A DNA stretch of 64,000 nucleotides, from contig JANWJS010000015.1 of the NCBI GenBank assembly GCA_025451845.1, positions 1-64,000 on the forward strand. The letters are read 5' to 3'. A program made the translations under genes and the position numbers. The notes below the pieces were generated by a model, which saw only the letters and a program-made list of their open reading frames with translations, searched no databases and was not told where the DNA came from. Positions within the stretch are counted from its first letter, which is position 1, and each line of letters starts with the position of its first letter. Below, in pieces: positions 43,441 through 52,587 of this stretch. This DNA comes from Steroidobacteraceae bacterium (GTDB taxonomy: Bacteria; Pseudomonadota; Gammaproteobacteria; Steroidobacterales; Steroidobacteraceae).

Positions 43441-45321
43441 TCAGGTTTTCTCCGTGCTTTCGGTCGCCGGTCGCGCCACGTCGCCATTGGCGCCGCGCCG
43501 GAAGTGGTAGAACAGCGTGCGCCGCACCTCCTGCTGCTGCGCCTGCTCCCACGCGCGCAGCAGGTCGCGCCAGCTCAGATAGCCGACGAGCCTGGCGTCG
43601 GCGCGGGATATCACGGGGACATGCGCGGCATTGGTTTTGACCATGCGGGTGATCACGCCCTCCAGGTACTCGTCCGGGTGCGCCAGCGGCACGGTTGTGC
43701 CGACGAGCAAGGCGCCAACGACTGACTCGGGTGGCTTGCCCGCGCGCAGCCACGACTGTACCAGCGGCGGATCGATGACCCCGAGCACGCGCCGCTGCTC
43801 GTCTATGACCGGAAAGCTCGGGTGACGCGTCGACGGATCGGCAAGGAAGGCGAGCGTTTGCTCCAAAGTCATGTTGGCCGGAAGCGTCTGCACCTCGCTG
43901 GTCATCACTTCGCTCACCGTCGCCAGCGCGAAGGGATCGACCCGGTACTCGCGCAGGAGGTGATGCCCTCGCCTCGCGAGCTTCTCCGTCAGGATGGAGC
44001 GCCTGAGCAAGAGCACGGTGACCAGATGCGAGACGATGCAGGCCGTCGCCAGCGGCAGCAGCACATGCGTATTGCCGGTCACCTCGACCGCGAAGAACGT
44101 CGCGGTGAGCGGCGAGCGCATGGTGCCGCCCAGGATGGCGGCCATCGCGAGCAGCGGCCAGAAGCCGCCACTCGCTGCGGGCAACCAGGGCGCGAGCGCC
44201 GCCCCGAGGCCGCCGCCCATGATGAGCAGCGGCGCCAAGACACCGCCGGATGTGCCCGAGCCGAGCGCCATCGCCCAGATCACCGCCTTGACGACGAGCA
44301 GCAGCACGCCCGCCGCCGGCACCGTGCCGCCGTGCAGCATCTGTGCGATGTCGTCGTAGCCGAGGCCGAGCGCGCTGGGGTCGATCAGGCCGCCCACCCC
44401 GACGACGACTCCGCCCAACGCCGGCCACCACATCCAGTGGATCGGCAGCTTGAGGAAGAGGTCCTCGCAGGCGTAGACCATGCGGGTCAACAGCCCCGAC
44501 AGCAAGCCCGAAAGCAGCCCGATCAGCACCCAGCAGAGGAGCCCGGCCACCGATGGATGCATGCCGCCGTGGAAGGGAAAGAGCGGCTGCCGCAGGCCGA
44601 GCCAGGGCCGCACCATCGCCGCCGTGATGGCCGCCGCCGCCACCGGTATGAAGCTGCGCGGTGTCCATTCGAAGAGCAGCAGCTCGACCGCGATCATCAT
44701 CGCGGCGATGGGAGTGCCGAACACGGTCGTCATGCCGGCCGCGGCACCAGCCACCAGGAGTGTCTTGCGCTCGCCATCGGTCACCGGCAGCGCCTGCGCG
44801 ATGAGCGAGCCGATCGCGCCGCCGGTCATGATGATCGGTCCCTCGGCACCAAACGGTCCACCCGTCCCGATGGCGACGGCCGAGGACAGGGGCTTCAGGA
44901 TTGCGACCTTGACATCGAGGCGGCTGCGGCCGAGCAGGATGGCTTCGATCGCTTCCGGGATCCCATGGCCGCGGATCTTGTCCGTCCCGTACCGAGCCAT
45001 GAGCCCGACGATGAGGCCGCCCACGACGGGGACTGCGATCGCCGCCGCGCCCCACGGCGAGGCGCCGAGGGCCAAATGCTGCAGCGTGGGCCGTCCGAAA
45101 TACGCGATATTGGTGAAGAAGCGAATGAGGTCGAGCAGCACCAGGCCGGCCATCGCACCGGCAGTGCCGACCAGGATGGCGATGGCGGAGATCAGTAGAA
45201 CGCGCGGCTTGGTGGTGAAATCACCCAGACGCCGGACTTCGTCGAGGGCGAGGCCGAGCAGGTGGTTCTCGCCCCCCTTCGAGCCCCCCTCTGCGTCCGC
45301 TTTTTGTGCCGGGGTTTTCAT
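43441..45321 (-). CDS. CLC-type chloride channel/transporter with CBS domains
   Basis: 626 residues from ATG 45321 (an in-frame upstream ATG at 45360 adds 13 residues). The membrane part (about 40-440) has the CLC signatures GTGGPFGAEGPI, with the gating-type glutamate in EGP, and SGTSGGVLAPLL. Two CBS domains (about 470-600; VSEVMTSEVQTLPANMTLEQ) follow. The GAEGP motif differs from the usual GREGP. It probably exchanges or conducts chloride or a related anion. CBS domains suggest nucleotide control. It is divergent from the SWIM gene. Confidence 0.92.
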   Translation of the reverse strand: MKTPAQKADAEGGSKGGENHLLGLALDEVRRLGDFTTKPRVLLISAIAILVGTAGAMAGLVLLDLIRFFTNIAYFGRPTLQHLALGASPWGAAAIAVPVVGGLIVGLMARYGTDKIRGHGIPEAIEAILLGRSRLDVKVAILKPLSSAVAIGTGGPFGAEGPIIMTGGAIGSLIAQALPVTDGERKTLLVAGAAAGMTTVFGTPIAAMMIAVELLLFEWTPRSFIPVAAAAITAAMVRPWLGLRQPLFPFHGGMHPSVAGLLCWVLIGLLSGLLSGLLTRMVYACEDLFLKLPIHWMWWPALGGVVVGVGGLIDPSALGLGYDDIAQMLHGGTVPAAGVLLLVVKAVIWAMALGSGTSGGVLAPLLIMGGGLGAALAPWLPAASGGFWPLLAMAAILGGTMRSPLTATFFAVEVTGNTHVLLPLATACIVSHLVTVLLLRRSILTEKLARRGHHLLREYRVDPFALATVSEVMTSEVQTLPANMTLEQTLAFLADPSTRHPSFPVIDEQRRVLGVIDPPLVQSWLRAGKPPESVVGALLVGTTVPLAHPDEYLEGVITRMVKTNAAHVPVISRADARLVGYLSWRDLLRAWEQAQQQEVRRTLFYHFRRGANGDVARPATESTEKT

Positions 45322-45374
45322 AGTCACAGGCCGTGCACAGCTAATCCACAAGCGCTCCACAGCGGGGCAGGGAT

Positions 45375-45689
45375 ATGCTCCTGAGCATGTCCTTCAGGTT
45401 TCCCAAGCGCCAGGATCGCCGCGGCGATGCCACGGTCCTCGGCACGTACTTGTTCTCCAGCCGCACCGTACAGGTGCTGCGGACGAGCGACGAGCGCATC
45501 GAATGGACCTGCGATTGCGAGAGGTTCCGCCGCCAGGGACAGCGCGTGACCCCCCTCTGGTGCAAGCATATCGCGAAAGCCGCCGCACGACGCTCCTTGG
45601 AGCGCCTGACCGCCCGAAACATCGGCTGGAGGGGCGGCTCCGAGGTCCCGAATAAAATCGCCCCAGCAGATTTGGTCAGGCCTCGATGA
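45375..45689 (+). CDS. Stand-alone SWIM zinc-finger protein
   Basis: 104 residues containing a single SWIM motif CxCx(n)CxH: WTCDCERFRRQGQRVTPLWCKHI (Cys46, Cys48, then Cys and His about 17-20 residues on). SWIM domains usually sit inside larger ATPases or transposases; here it is almost the entire protein. An in-frame ATG at 45387 is an alternative start. Its 3' end overlaps the converging response-regulator gene by 14 nt. It may bind nucleic acid or act as a protein adaptor; function is unknown. Confidence 0.7.
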   Translation: MLLSMSFRFPKRQDRRGDATVLGTYLFSSRTVQVLRTSDERIEWTCDCERFRRQGQRVTPLWCKHIAKAAARRSLERLTARNIGWRGGSEVPNKIAPADLVRPR

Positions 45690-46311
45690 GCCCGTGGCGG
45701 ATGGCGAGCAGGGTGAGCTCCGACTGGTTGGACACGCCGAGCTTCTGCTTGACGTTGTAAAGATGCGTCCCAACCGTCGAGGCCGAGAGCCTGAGGTCGT
45801 CGGCGATGCGCTGCACGCTGGCGCCGCGCGCCAGGCGGATGAACACATCGAATTCCCGCTCCGACAACCGCTTGATGGGCGATGACTGCGTCCCGTCGAT
45901 GTCCTCGAGCGCCAACCTCTGCGCGACGCGCGGATCGATGTAGCGCTGCCCGGCAGCGATGTCTGCGACCGCCTCGAGCAGGGCCTCCGGGGCGCTGCGC
46001 TTCGACAGAAATCCGAGTGCGCCCTCGCGCAGAGCCCGGCGCGCGTGCATCGGGTCATCGTGTGCTGACAAGGCGAGCACGCGCGCCTGCGTGTCGTGCG
46101 CGCGAATCCGCCGCAGCGCTTCGATGCCGCCCATGCCGGGCATTGCGATGTCCATGACGACTACGTCGGGCGACAGTTCCATATAGCGCTGGCAGGCGGC
46201 CTCGCCGGATTCGGCCTCGCCGACGACGGACACATCAGGCCGCGCCTGCAGCAGCAGCCTGAAACCGGTGCGCACCACCGCGTGATCATCGACCAGCAGG
46301 ACACGGATCAT
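45676..46311 (-). CDS. NarL/FixJ-type response regulator (MoxX/MxaX-like)
   Basis: 211 residues: receiver domain (about 1-120, phosphoacceptor Asp54 in VVVMDIAMPG, with DDH near the N-terminus) and a LuxR-type HTH (about 145-205; LSEREFDVFIRLARGASVQRIADDL, cited by its ends). Its ATG overlaps the kinase stop by four bases, so the two are made together. With the kinase next door it resembles MoxYX/MxaYX and related systems that control PQQ alcohol oxidation in methylotrophs. It lies next to pqqABCDE, and the xoxF operon could be another target. Confidence 0.88.
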   Translation of the reverse strand: MIRVLLVDDHAVVRTGFRLLLQARPDVSVVGEAESGEAACQRYMELSPDVVVMDIAMPGMGGIEALRRIRAHDTQARVLALSAHDDPMHARRALREGALGFLSKRSAPEALLEAVADIAAGQRYIDPRVAQRLALEDIDGTQSSPIKRLSEREFDVFIRLARGASVQRIADDLRLSASTVGTHLYNVKQKLGVSNQSELTLLAIRHGLIEA

Positions 46312-47468
46312 GCGCTCACCCGCGGCAGGCCGGTGAGCGGGATCTCCGCTGCCAAAAGCGTGCCGCGCACCTCCTGATTGCGCAGCGTCAACTTACCGCC
46401 CAGTTGGCCGAGGCGCTGGCCGAGGCCGCGCAATCCGTAATGTCCTGGCCGCGACCAGTCGCCCGGCAATCCCACACCATCGTCGGTTACCGTCACCGTC
46501 AGACTGCGGCGTTCTGCGCGCAGCTCGACATCGACTTGGGACGCACGCGCGTGGCGCAAAGCGTTGCTCAGCCCCTCCTGCACGACGCGGTAGGCGGCCA
46601 GTGCAACACCGGGGGCAGGATTGAAAGCCATGTCATGCCGGAGAGTCAGCGTCACCCCGGGGTGCCGACGCTGCAGGTCGCGAACCAGACCCTCGAGCGC
46701 CTCGGAGAGGCTCAGGGTATCCAGGGCGGCCGGGGCCAGCCGCGGTATCAGGCCGTGCATGGCATCGTAGAGCCGGGCGGCTTCCTCCGAGATGAGGCGC
46801 GCCGCCTCCTGCAGCGGCGGTTGGCTCGATTGACCGACGATCGCCTGCGCGAGACTGCGGATCGCGGTCACCGATTGGCCGAACTCATCGTGCAGCTCGT
46901 GCGCGATCAGGCGCCGCTCCTCCTCCAGGCGCTGCTCTATCACCACAGGCGCCACCGCCCGCTCGATGATCCAGGACGCCAGGCCGTTGACGATCAGGAG
47001 CATCACGGCGGCGACGGCGAGGAGGCGCATGACGGCATCCCAGCCATCCAGGACGGAGCGCGAAGTCTCGGCCTGCACGGTGAGCTCGAGGCCCGCGGGA
47101 AGGGGAAAGATGTAGCGTGGGGCGCTCGGGGCGAGCAGGTGCGCGAACCAGGCCGGTGCGTTGCGGCCCGCCTTGTAGGTGGCGGGCGGTGAATGATAGA
47201 GCACGCGGCCGCCGCGGTAGGTCAGCACGATGTCGTTGGAGCGCACGTGCCCGAGTTGTGTCAGGAAGTCGGTCACGACCTGCGGACCGCCGACGCGCCA
47301 GTAGATGTCGACCAGCCGCCCGATGAGCTGGGTGGCCACCTGGTTCGCGGCCTCGATCTCCTCCTGGACGCGCGCCCGCGTGACCTGCACCTCGGCTGCG
47401 AGCAGCACGATCACCCACACGATCGTGAGGCCGGTGACCACCAAATGCAGGCGCGTACGCAGCTTCAT
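46308..47468 (-). CDS. Sensor histidine kinase (MoxY/MxaY-like)
   Basis: 386 residues. A transmembrane segment (about 8-28) is followed by a periplasmic sensor domain (about 29-145) with the LapD/MoxY-type feature APAWFAHLL. A second transmembrane segment (about 148-168) leads to a HisKA_3 dimerisation domain with His193 in HELHDEFGQ and a HATPase_c domain (VVQEGLSNALRHARAS; VTDDGVGLPGD). It would sense a periplasmic signal, perhaps alcohol or metal status, and phosphorylate the partner regulator. It is divergent from pqqA, sharing a 205-bp promoter region with the TCATGA motif. Confidence 0.88.
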   Translation of the reverse strand: MKLRTRLHLVVTGLTIVWVIVLLAAEVQVTRARVQEEIEAANQVATQLIGRLVDIYWRVGGPQVVTDFLTQLGHVRSNDIVLTYRGGRVLYHSPPATYKAGRNAPAWFAHLLAPSAPRYIFPLPAGLELTVQAETSRSVLDGWDAVMRLLAVAAVMLLIVNGLASWIIERAVAPVVIEQRLEEERRLIAHELHDEFGQSVTAIRSLAQAIVGQSSQPPLQEAARLISEEAARLYDAMHGLIPRLAPAALDTLSLSEALEGLVRDLQRRHPGVTLTLRHDMAFNPAPGVALAAYRVVQEGLSNALRHARASQVDVELRAERRSLTVTVTDDGVGLPGDWSRPGHYGLRGLGQRLGQLGGKLTLRNQEVRGTLLAAEIPLTGLPRVSA

Positions 47469-47549
47469 GGGCTGATGCGATCGATCTTCGCGCGACTCCG
47501 GGCAGCCCGGATCCTGCGCTTCATACTAGCAGCGCGGCGCAATCCATGA

Positions 47550-47579
47550 CTCATGAAAATCATGAGGCGCGATTCATGA
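47550..47579. promoter_or_regulatory. Triple TCATGA motif upstream of pqqA
   Basis: In the 205-bp region between the sensor kinase and pqqA, TCATGA occurs at 47551-47556, 47560-47565 and 47574-47579. The first two form a perfect palindrome CTCATGA-AAA-TCATGAG (47550-47566). About 95 bp separate it from the pqqA start. It is a good candidate operator, possibly for the adjacent response regulator. Confidence 0.5.
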
Positions 47580-47673
47580 TGATCCGCTTCCCGCGCCGGT
47601 GAGCTTTGGCGAGGATTGGGCCTCGCCGGGCCGTCCGGCCCGGGTTTCACGCAAACGACCGGAGGGGCACGTC

Positions 47674-47748
47674 ATGAAGTGGGAAACTCCGCAGGCGATC
47701 GACCTTCGCTTCGGCATGGAAATCACGATGTACATCTCCCATCGCTGA
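47674..47748 (+). CDS. pqqA: PQQ precursor peptide PqqA
   Basis: A 24-residue peptide, MKWETPQAIDLRFGMEITMY followed by ISHR, that is the PQQ precursor. The conserved Glu16 and Tyr20 (E-x3-Y), whose side chains are cross-linked by PqqE, are present, and the MKWETP start is family-typical. GGAGGGG lies seven bases before the ATG. It opens the pqqABCDE operon, with pqqB starting about 65 nt downstream. A pqqF-like protease to release the linked pair is not in this window. Confidence 0.93.
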   Translation: MKWETPQAIDLRFGMEITMYISHR

Positions 47749-47812
47749 ACGGGGGAAGCGGGCAGCGCATGTGTCGCGGTTGCGGCGCATGCGCCGCCCA
47801 TGGATCAGTCGG

Positions 47813-48760
47813 ATGAAGGTTCGCGTCCTGGGGTCTGCGGCGGGAGGCGGCTTTCCGCAGTGGAACTGTAACTGCCGCAACTGCGCCGGAGTGCGCGCGG
47901 GAACCTTGCGGGCCCGTGCCCGAACGCAATCATCCATCGCCGTTCGCGCCGGCGATGCGGACGGCCGGTCTGCCGACCGCCAGGGAGCCTCGTGGGTGCT
48001 GGTCAACGCCTCACCCGACATCCTCACCCAATTGCGCGCTCACCCGGACTTGCAACCCGCGCGCGCGCCACGTGACACCGCAATTTCCGCCATCGTGCTG
48101 GTGGACGGCCAGATCGATCACACGACGGGTCTCTACATGTTGCGCGAGTCTACACGGCCCTGGGCGCTGTGGTGCACCGATGGGGTGTATACGGATCTGA
48201 CACGGGGCAACCCCATTCTCGAGGTCCTGTCCCACTATTGCCGGATCGAGCGCCGGCGCATGAGCCTGGACGGCGCCGGGTTCACCGTCGAGACGGTACC
48301 GGACCTGCGCTGGCACGCCCTACCCGTCGCGGGGAAACCTGCGCCCTATTCTCCCAACCGCGAGTCACCCGCGCCGGGCGACAACGTAGCGCTGGTCATC
48401 AGGGATGATCACTCGCGCAAGGCTCTGTTCTACGCCCCCGGGCTCGCCGGCATCGACGAGGCTACGTGGCAGGCCATGCAATCGGCGGCCTGCGTGTTGG
48501 TGGATGGGACCTTCTGGAGCGACGACGAGATGTTCCGGCTCGGCCTCTCGCGCAAGCGCGCAGGCGACATCGGCCACCTCGCCCAAAGCGGCCCGGGCGG
48601 CATGCTGGAGTGGCTCGGGCGGCTGCCCGATGCGACGCGCAAGATCCTGGTCCACATCAACAACACCAACCCGATCCTCGATGAGGACTCCCCGGAGCGC
48701 GCCGAGCTCGGCCGCCGCGGGATCGAAGTGGCCTGGGACGGCATGGAGATCGACCTGTGA
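47813..48760 (+). CDS. pqqB: PqqB, metallo-beta-lactamase-fold hydroxylase
   Basis: 315 residues from ATG 47813, which begins with the conserved [20 protein letters not shown]; the longer frame from 47771 lacks family similarity. It has the CxCxxC site (Cys19, 21, 24) and a metal-ligand motif [13 protein letters not shown]. PqqB oxidises the tyrosine part of the cross-linked intermediate, in the cytoplasm. Typical length. It is the second gene of the pqq operon and its stop overlaps the pqqC GTG by four bases. Confidence 0.95.
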   Translation: MKVRVLGSAAGGGFPQWNCNCRNCAGVRAGTLRARARTQSSIAVRAGDADGRSADRQGASWVLVNASPDILTQLRAHPDLQPARAPRDTAISAIVLVDGQIDHTTGLYMLRESTRPWALWCTDGVYTDLTRGNPILEVLSHYCRIERRRMSLDGAGFTVETVPDLRWHALPVAGKPAPYSPNRESPAPGDNVALVIRDDHSRKALFYAPGLAGIDEATWQAMQSAACVLVDGTFWSDDEMFRLGLSRKRAGDIGHLAQSGPGGMLEWLGRLPDATRKILVHINNTNPILDEDSPERAELGRRGIEVAWDGMEIDL

Positions 48761-49452
48761 GCGCAGTGCCCTGGAGCCGGCCGGAGTTCGAGAGTCAGCT
48801 GCGCGCCAAGGATCGCGGCTATCACATCCATCACCCCTTCAACGTGATGCTGAACTCCGGGCGTGCGCGGCCTGAGCAGATCCGCGGCTGGGTAGCGAAC
48901 CGCTTCTATTACCAGGTCAACATTCCGCTCAAGGACGCCGCCATCCTAGCCAACTGTGACGACCGCAGCGTGCGTCGCCACTGGGTGCAGCGAATCCTCG
49001 ATCACGACGGCTGCGGCGATGATCCCGGAGGCATCGAATCGTGGCTGCGGCTGGCCGAAGCGGTGGGCCTCGAGCGCTCGCGGGTCGAAAGCCTGACGGA
49101 CCTCCTGCCAGGCGTGCGTTTCGCAGTCGATGCATACGTCAACTTTGCCCGCCGGGCGCCGTGGCACGAGGCGGCCTGCGCCGCGCTGACCGAGCTCTTC
49201 GCGCCGCAGATCCACAGGCAGCGGCTCGCCGGCTGGCCCGAGCACTACCGGTGGATCGACCGCGCCGGACTGCACTACTTCCAGAGCCGCCTCAGCCCGG
49301 CGAACCGCGATGCCGAGCTCGCGCTGGCGGCGACACTCGAGCGCTTCCGCACTCGGGCCGAGCAGGAGCGTGCGCTCGAGATCCTGCAGTTCAAGCTCGA
49401 TGTCCTGTGGCAGATGAACGATGCGATGGCGCTGAAATACGGTGTGCAGTGA
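48757..49452 (+). CDS. pqqC: PqqC, pyrroloquinoline-quinone synthase
   Basis: Cofactorless oxidase that completes PQQ by ring closure and oxidation of AHQQ. 231 residues, GTG start overlapping pqqB. Family motifs: [40 protein letters not shown], and [13 protein letters not shown]. All-helical haem-oxygenase-like fold. Close packing with the neighbours (four-base overlap upstream, pqqD start 15 nt downstream) shows operon structure. Confidence 0.95.
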   Translation: MSAVPWSRPEFESQLRAKDRGYHIHHPFNVMLNSGRARPEQIRGWVANRFYYQVNIPLKDAAILANCDDRSVRRHWVQRILDHDGCGDDPGGIESWLRLAEAVGLERSRVESLTDLLPGVRFAVDAYVNFARRAPWHEAACAALTELFAPQIHRQRLAGWPEHYRWIDRAGLHYFQSRLSPANRDAELALAATLERFRTRAEQERALEILQFKLDVLWQMNDAMALKYGVQ

Positions 49453-49466
49453 GTTCGGGGGACAGG

Positions 49467-49748
49467 GTGAAGGAGAGCATCGACGCGGCGAAGCGCCCGG
49501 CGATGGGCGCGGGTTTCCGCCTGCAGTGGGAGCCCGCGCAGCAGACACACGTGCTGCTCTACCCCGAGGGGATGGTGCAACTGAACCAGAGCGCCGCGGC
49601 GATCCTGACACGCTGTGATGGCGCGCGGACGGTTGCCGATATCGTCGCCGACCTCGAGCGCACCTATGAAATGACCGGACTGATGCCGGATGTCTGCACT
49701 TTCATTGCGGTCGCGGTGCAGCGGACGTGGCTGGAACTGATCCCGTGA
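49467..49748 (+). CDS. pqqD: PqqD, PqqA chaperone
   Basis: 93 residues from GTG 49467, which has GGGGGACA just upstream; a GTG at 49449 overlapping the pqqC stop is the alternative. RiPP-recognition fold: RPAMGAGFRLQWEP, HVLLYPEGMVQLNQSAAAIL and VADIVADLERTYE are typical. PqqD binds PqqA and presents it to PqqE. The stop overlaps the pqqE GTG. Confidence 0.94.
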   Translation: MKESIDAAKRPAMGAGFRLQWEPAQQTHVLLYPEGMVQLNQSAAAILTRCDGARTVADIVADLERTYEMTGLMPDVCTFIAVAVQRTWLELIP

Positions 49749-50929
49749 GCGAGCCGATACCCGTGCCAGCCTCACCGCAGGACGGTGGCCGCGCGCAGCC
49801 CGGCATCGGCTCGGAGCGCACCGGTCCGCCGCTGTGGCTCCTTCTCGAGCTCACCTATCGCTGCCCGCTGCACTGCGTGTTCTGCTACAACCCGACCGAT
49901 TTCGGCAATGTCGGCCGCGAGCTCGAGACGGCGGAGTGGCTGCGCGTTCTCGAGGAGGCGCGGGCGCTCGGGGCAGTACAGCTCGGCCTCTCGGGCGGCG
50001 AGCCGCTGGTCCGGGACGATCTCGAGACGATCGTCGCCGCTGCGCGCCGGCTCGGCTTCTATACCAACCTCATCACCTCTGGCGTGGGTCTCACCGAGCC
50101 GCGCCTGCAGGCGTTGCGGGATGCCGGGCTCGACCACATCCAGCTCTCCTTCCAGGACAGCACGCGGCGGATGAACGACTTCCTGAGCAGCACGCGGACC
50201 TTCGAGCTGAAATCACGAGTCGCCGCGCTCATCAAGAAGTATCGCTATCCCATGGTCCTCAACGTGGTGCTGCATCGGCTCAACATCGACCATGTGGAAG
50301 ACATCCTCTGCATGGCTGAGCGCATGGGCGCCGAGTATGTCGAGCTCGCCAACACCCAATACTACGGCTGGGCGTGGCGCAATCGCGAGCAGCTCCTGCC
50401 TAGCCGGGCACAGGTGCGGCGCGCGGAGGAGGTCACCGCCCGCTTTCGCGAGCGGGTGGGCGCGCGCATGCGGATCTTCTTCGTCGTGCCCGATTATTTC
50501 GAGACCCGGCCCAAGCCCTGCATGAACGGTCTCGGGCGGGTATTCCTCAGCATTGCGCCCGATGGCGTCGCACTGCCCTGCCAGGCGGCACGAATGCTGC
50601 CGGGGCTCACCTTCCCCAGCGTGCGCGAGGCGAGTGTCCGCTCCATCTGGTACGACTCGCCCGCGTTCAACCACTACCGCGGCGAGGATTGGATGAAGGA
50701 GCCCTGCCGCAGCTGTCCGGAGCGCGGGCGCGACTTCGGCGGTTGCCGCTGCCAAGCCTACCTTCTGACGGGAGACCCGGCCAACACTGATCCGGTCTGC
50801 GAGCTCTCCCCCCAGCATCATCTCGTGACCGCGGCCGTGGCTCGCGCCGAGCAGCACGCCGCGAAGCCTTCTTCCGAGCAACCGCTCGTCTTTCGCGACT
50901 ACCGGGCCGGCGAGGACAAGCGGGCATAG
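49745..50929 (+). CDS. pqqE: PqqE, radical SAM PqqA Glu-Tyr cross-linking enzyme
   Basis: 394 residues from GTG 49745 (four-base overlap with pqqD). The radical SAM cluster motif CPLHCVFC (Cys40, 44, 47) is followed by GGEP (LGLSGGEPLV), and the C-terminal SPASM domain has cysteines in RPKPCMNGLGRVFLSI, LPCQAARM and CRSCPERGRDFGGCRC. PqqE forms the first carbon-carbon bond between Glu and Tyr of PqqA, in the cytoplasm. It is the last pqq gene here; a YihY-type gene follows after 10 nt. Confidence 0.96.
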   Translation: MSEPIPVPASPQDGGRAQPGIGSERTGPPLWLLLELTYRCPLHCVFCYNPTDFGNVGRELETAEWLRVLEEARALGAVQLGLSGGEPLVRDDLETIVAAARRLGFYTNLITSGVGLTEPRLQALRDAGLDHIQLSFQDSTRRMNDFLSSTRTFELKSRVAALIKKYRYPMVLNVVLHRLNIDHVEDILCMAERMGAEYVELANTQYYGWAWRNREQLLPSRAQVRRAEEVTARFRERVGARMRIFFVVPDYFETRPKPCMNGLGRVFLSIAPDGVALPCQAARMLPGLTFPSVREASVRSIWYDSPAFNHYRGEDWMKEPCRSCPERGRDFGGCRCQAYLLTGDPANTDPVCELSPQHHLVTAAVARAEQHAAKPSSEQPLVFRDYRAGEDKRA

Positions 50930-50939
50930 CGGTTGCTCT

Positions 50940-51947
50940 GTGGGTCTCGTGCGCACACCTGATCCGCATCCGAGCACGGCGCGCGAGGCCGAGCGCGAAG
51001 AGCCCGGCCGCGGCCGCGCCGCTCGCACGCCGAGCGAAATCCCCAAGGCGGGCTGGCGCGATATTCTCCTGCGCGTCTGGCAAAAACTCGGCGATGACAA
51101 CATTTCCCTGGTCGCCGCCGGCGTCGCCCTCAACACCCTGCTGGCCGTATTTCCCGCCATGGCAGTGCTGGCGTCGATTTACGGAATGTTCGCCTCGCCG
51201 GCGCAGGTGGCGAAGGAGATCGCGCCGTTCTACGGCATCCTGCCGCACGATGCGGCTGCCATCATTCAGACTCAGCTCCAGGCGCTCGCCCGGCCGCGGG
51301 ACAAAACGCTCGGCATCGCGGCGATCGTGAGCCTCGTTGTATCGATCTACTATTCCAGCCAGGGAGTGTCGGCGCTGATGTCGGCCACGAACATCGCCTA
51401 CAGCGAGGGCGAGCGGCGCGGCTTTTTCATGCGGCTCCTGGTCGCACTCGGGTTCGCGGTCGGAGCGGTGGCGGGCTTCGTGGTGATGCTGTTGCTCACG
51501 GTGGCGGTGCCACTCGGACTCGAGCATCTGCCGCTGCCACGATTCGTGAATATGGCGGCGCTCGTGCTGCGTTGGATACTGCTTTGGCTCTGCGCAGCAC
51601 TGGGTTTGGCCGTCGTTTACCGCTACGCCCCCTCGCGGCAGAATCCGCGCTGGCGCTGGGTGAGCTGGGGCTCGGTGGTCGCCGCTACCCTGTGGCTGGG
51701 CTCGAGCGTCCTCTTCTCCCTCTACGTGCGGGACTTCGGCAGCTACGGCAAGACCTACGGCGCCCTGGGCGGCGTGATCGTGCTCCTCATGTGGTTCTAC
51801 CTGCAGGCCTTCTCGATCGTGCTCGGCGCGGAATTCAACGCTGAGACGGAGCATCAGACCGCAGTCGACACCACGCGTGGACCCCCGGCCCCCATGGGCG
51901 AGCGCGGCGCGTACGTGGCCGACACGCTCGGCAAGCGGCCAAAGTGA
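50940..51947 (+). CDS. YihY/BrkB (UPF0761) membrane protein
   Basis: 335 residues from GTG 50940. A basic, disordered N-terminus (about 1-40) precedes the YihY domain (about 45-310): about six transmembrane segments with NISLVAAGVALNTLLAVFPAMAV, VSIYYSSQGVSALMSATNIAY, YGKTYGALGGVIVLLMWFYL. Conserved in many Gram-negatives; function is not established. It lies 10 nt after pqqE, so it is probably co-transcribed with the pqq operon, and is followed 13 nt later by def. Confidence 0.9.
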   Translation: MGLVRTPDPHPSTAREAEREEPGRGRAARTPSEIPKAGWRDILLRVWQKLGDDNISLVAAGVALNTLLAVFPAMAVLASIYGMFASPAQVAKEIAPFYGILPHDAAAIIQTQLQALARPRDKTLGIAAIVSLVVSIYYSSQGVSALMSATNIAYSEGERRGFFMRLLVALGFAVGAVAGFVVMLLLTVAVPLGLEHLPLPRFVNMAALVLRWILLWLCAALGLAVVYRYAPSRQNPRWRWVSWGSVVAATLWLGSSVLFSLYVRDFGSYGKTYGALGGVIVLLMWFYLQAFSIVLGAEFNAETEHQTAVDTTRGPPAPMGERGAYVADTLGKRPK

Positions 51948-51960
51948 TACATTCGGCGGC

Positions 51961-52491
51961 ATGGCCGTGCGACCGGTACTCAAGATGGGCGAGCCGCTGC
52001 TGCGGCAGGTCGCCGTTGCGGTGCAGCGTTTCGATGCACAGCTCACCGAGCTCGTCGCCGACATGAACGACACCATGCGTGCGCTGAGCGGTGCCGGCCT
52101 GGCGGCACCGCAGATCGGCGTCAGCCTGCGGGTGGTCATCTTCGAGGTCACCTCCAACCCCCGCTACCCCGACGTCGCGCCGATCCCTTACACCGTGCTG
52201 GTGAATCCCGAGCTCACGTCTTTGGGGGATGAACTGGAGGAAGGCTGGGAGGGCTGCCTCTCGGTCCCCGGCCTGCGGGGACTCGTTCCGCGGTTGAGGA
52301 AACTGCGGTATCGGGGCTTCGATATCGAGGGTAAGCCCATCGACCGCACGGTCGAGGGCTTTCACGCGCGCGTGGTGCAGCACGAGGTCGATCACCTCGA
52401 TGGCATTCTCTATCCGCAGCGCATGCGCGATCTGCGGAATTTCGGCTTCGAGGAGGCCCTCGTCGGACGAATGACGCCAATGCCGGAGTGA
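51961..52491 (+). CDS. def: Peptide deformylase
   Basis: 176 residues from ATG 51961. The three active-site motifs are present: GLAAPQIG (about 46-53), EGCLSVPG with Cys99, and QHEVDHLDG with His141, Glu142 and His145. It removes the formyl group from nascent protein N-termini using Fe2+ or another divalent metal. Typical type I length. It is the last gene of the pqqA-YihY-def run; an independent promoter cannot be excluded. Confidence 0.96.
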   Translation: MAVRPVLKMGEPLLRQVAVAVQRFDAQLTELVADMNDTMRALSGAGLAAPQIGVSLRVVIFEVTSNPRYPDVAPIPYTVLVNPELTSLGDELEEGWEGCLSVPGLRGLVPRLRKLRYRGFDIEGKPIDRTVEGFHARVVQHEVDHLDGILYPQRMRDLRNFGFEEALVGRMTPMPE

Positions 52492-52587
52492 CCGCCGCGC
52501 GGCGACCCGCCTTCTCTCCGTCAAGTGCGGAAGATTGGGTGCCATACACGGTCCGGCGTCCGCGCCAGGCACTCACCTTCGCGCTGC

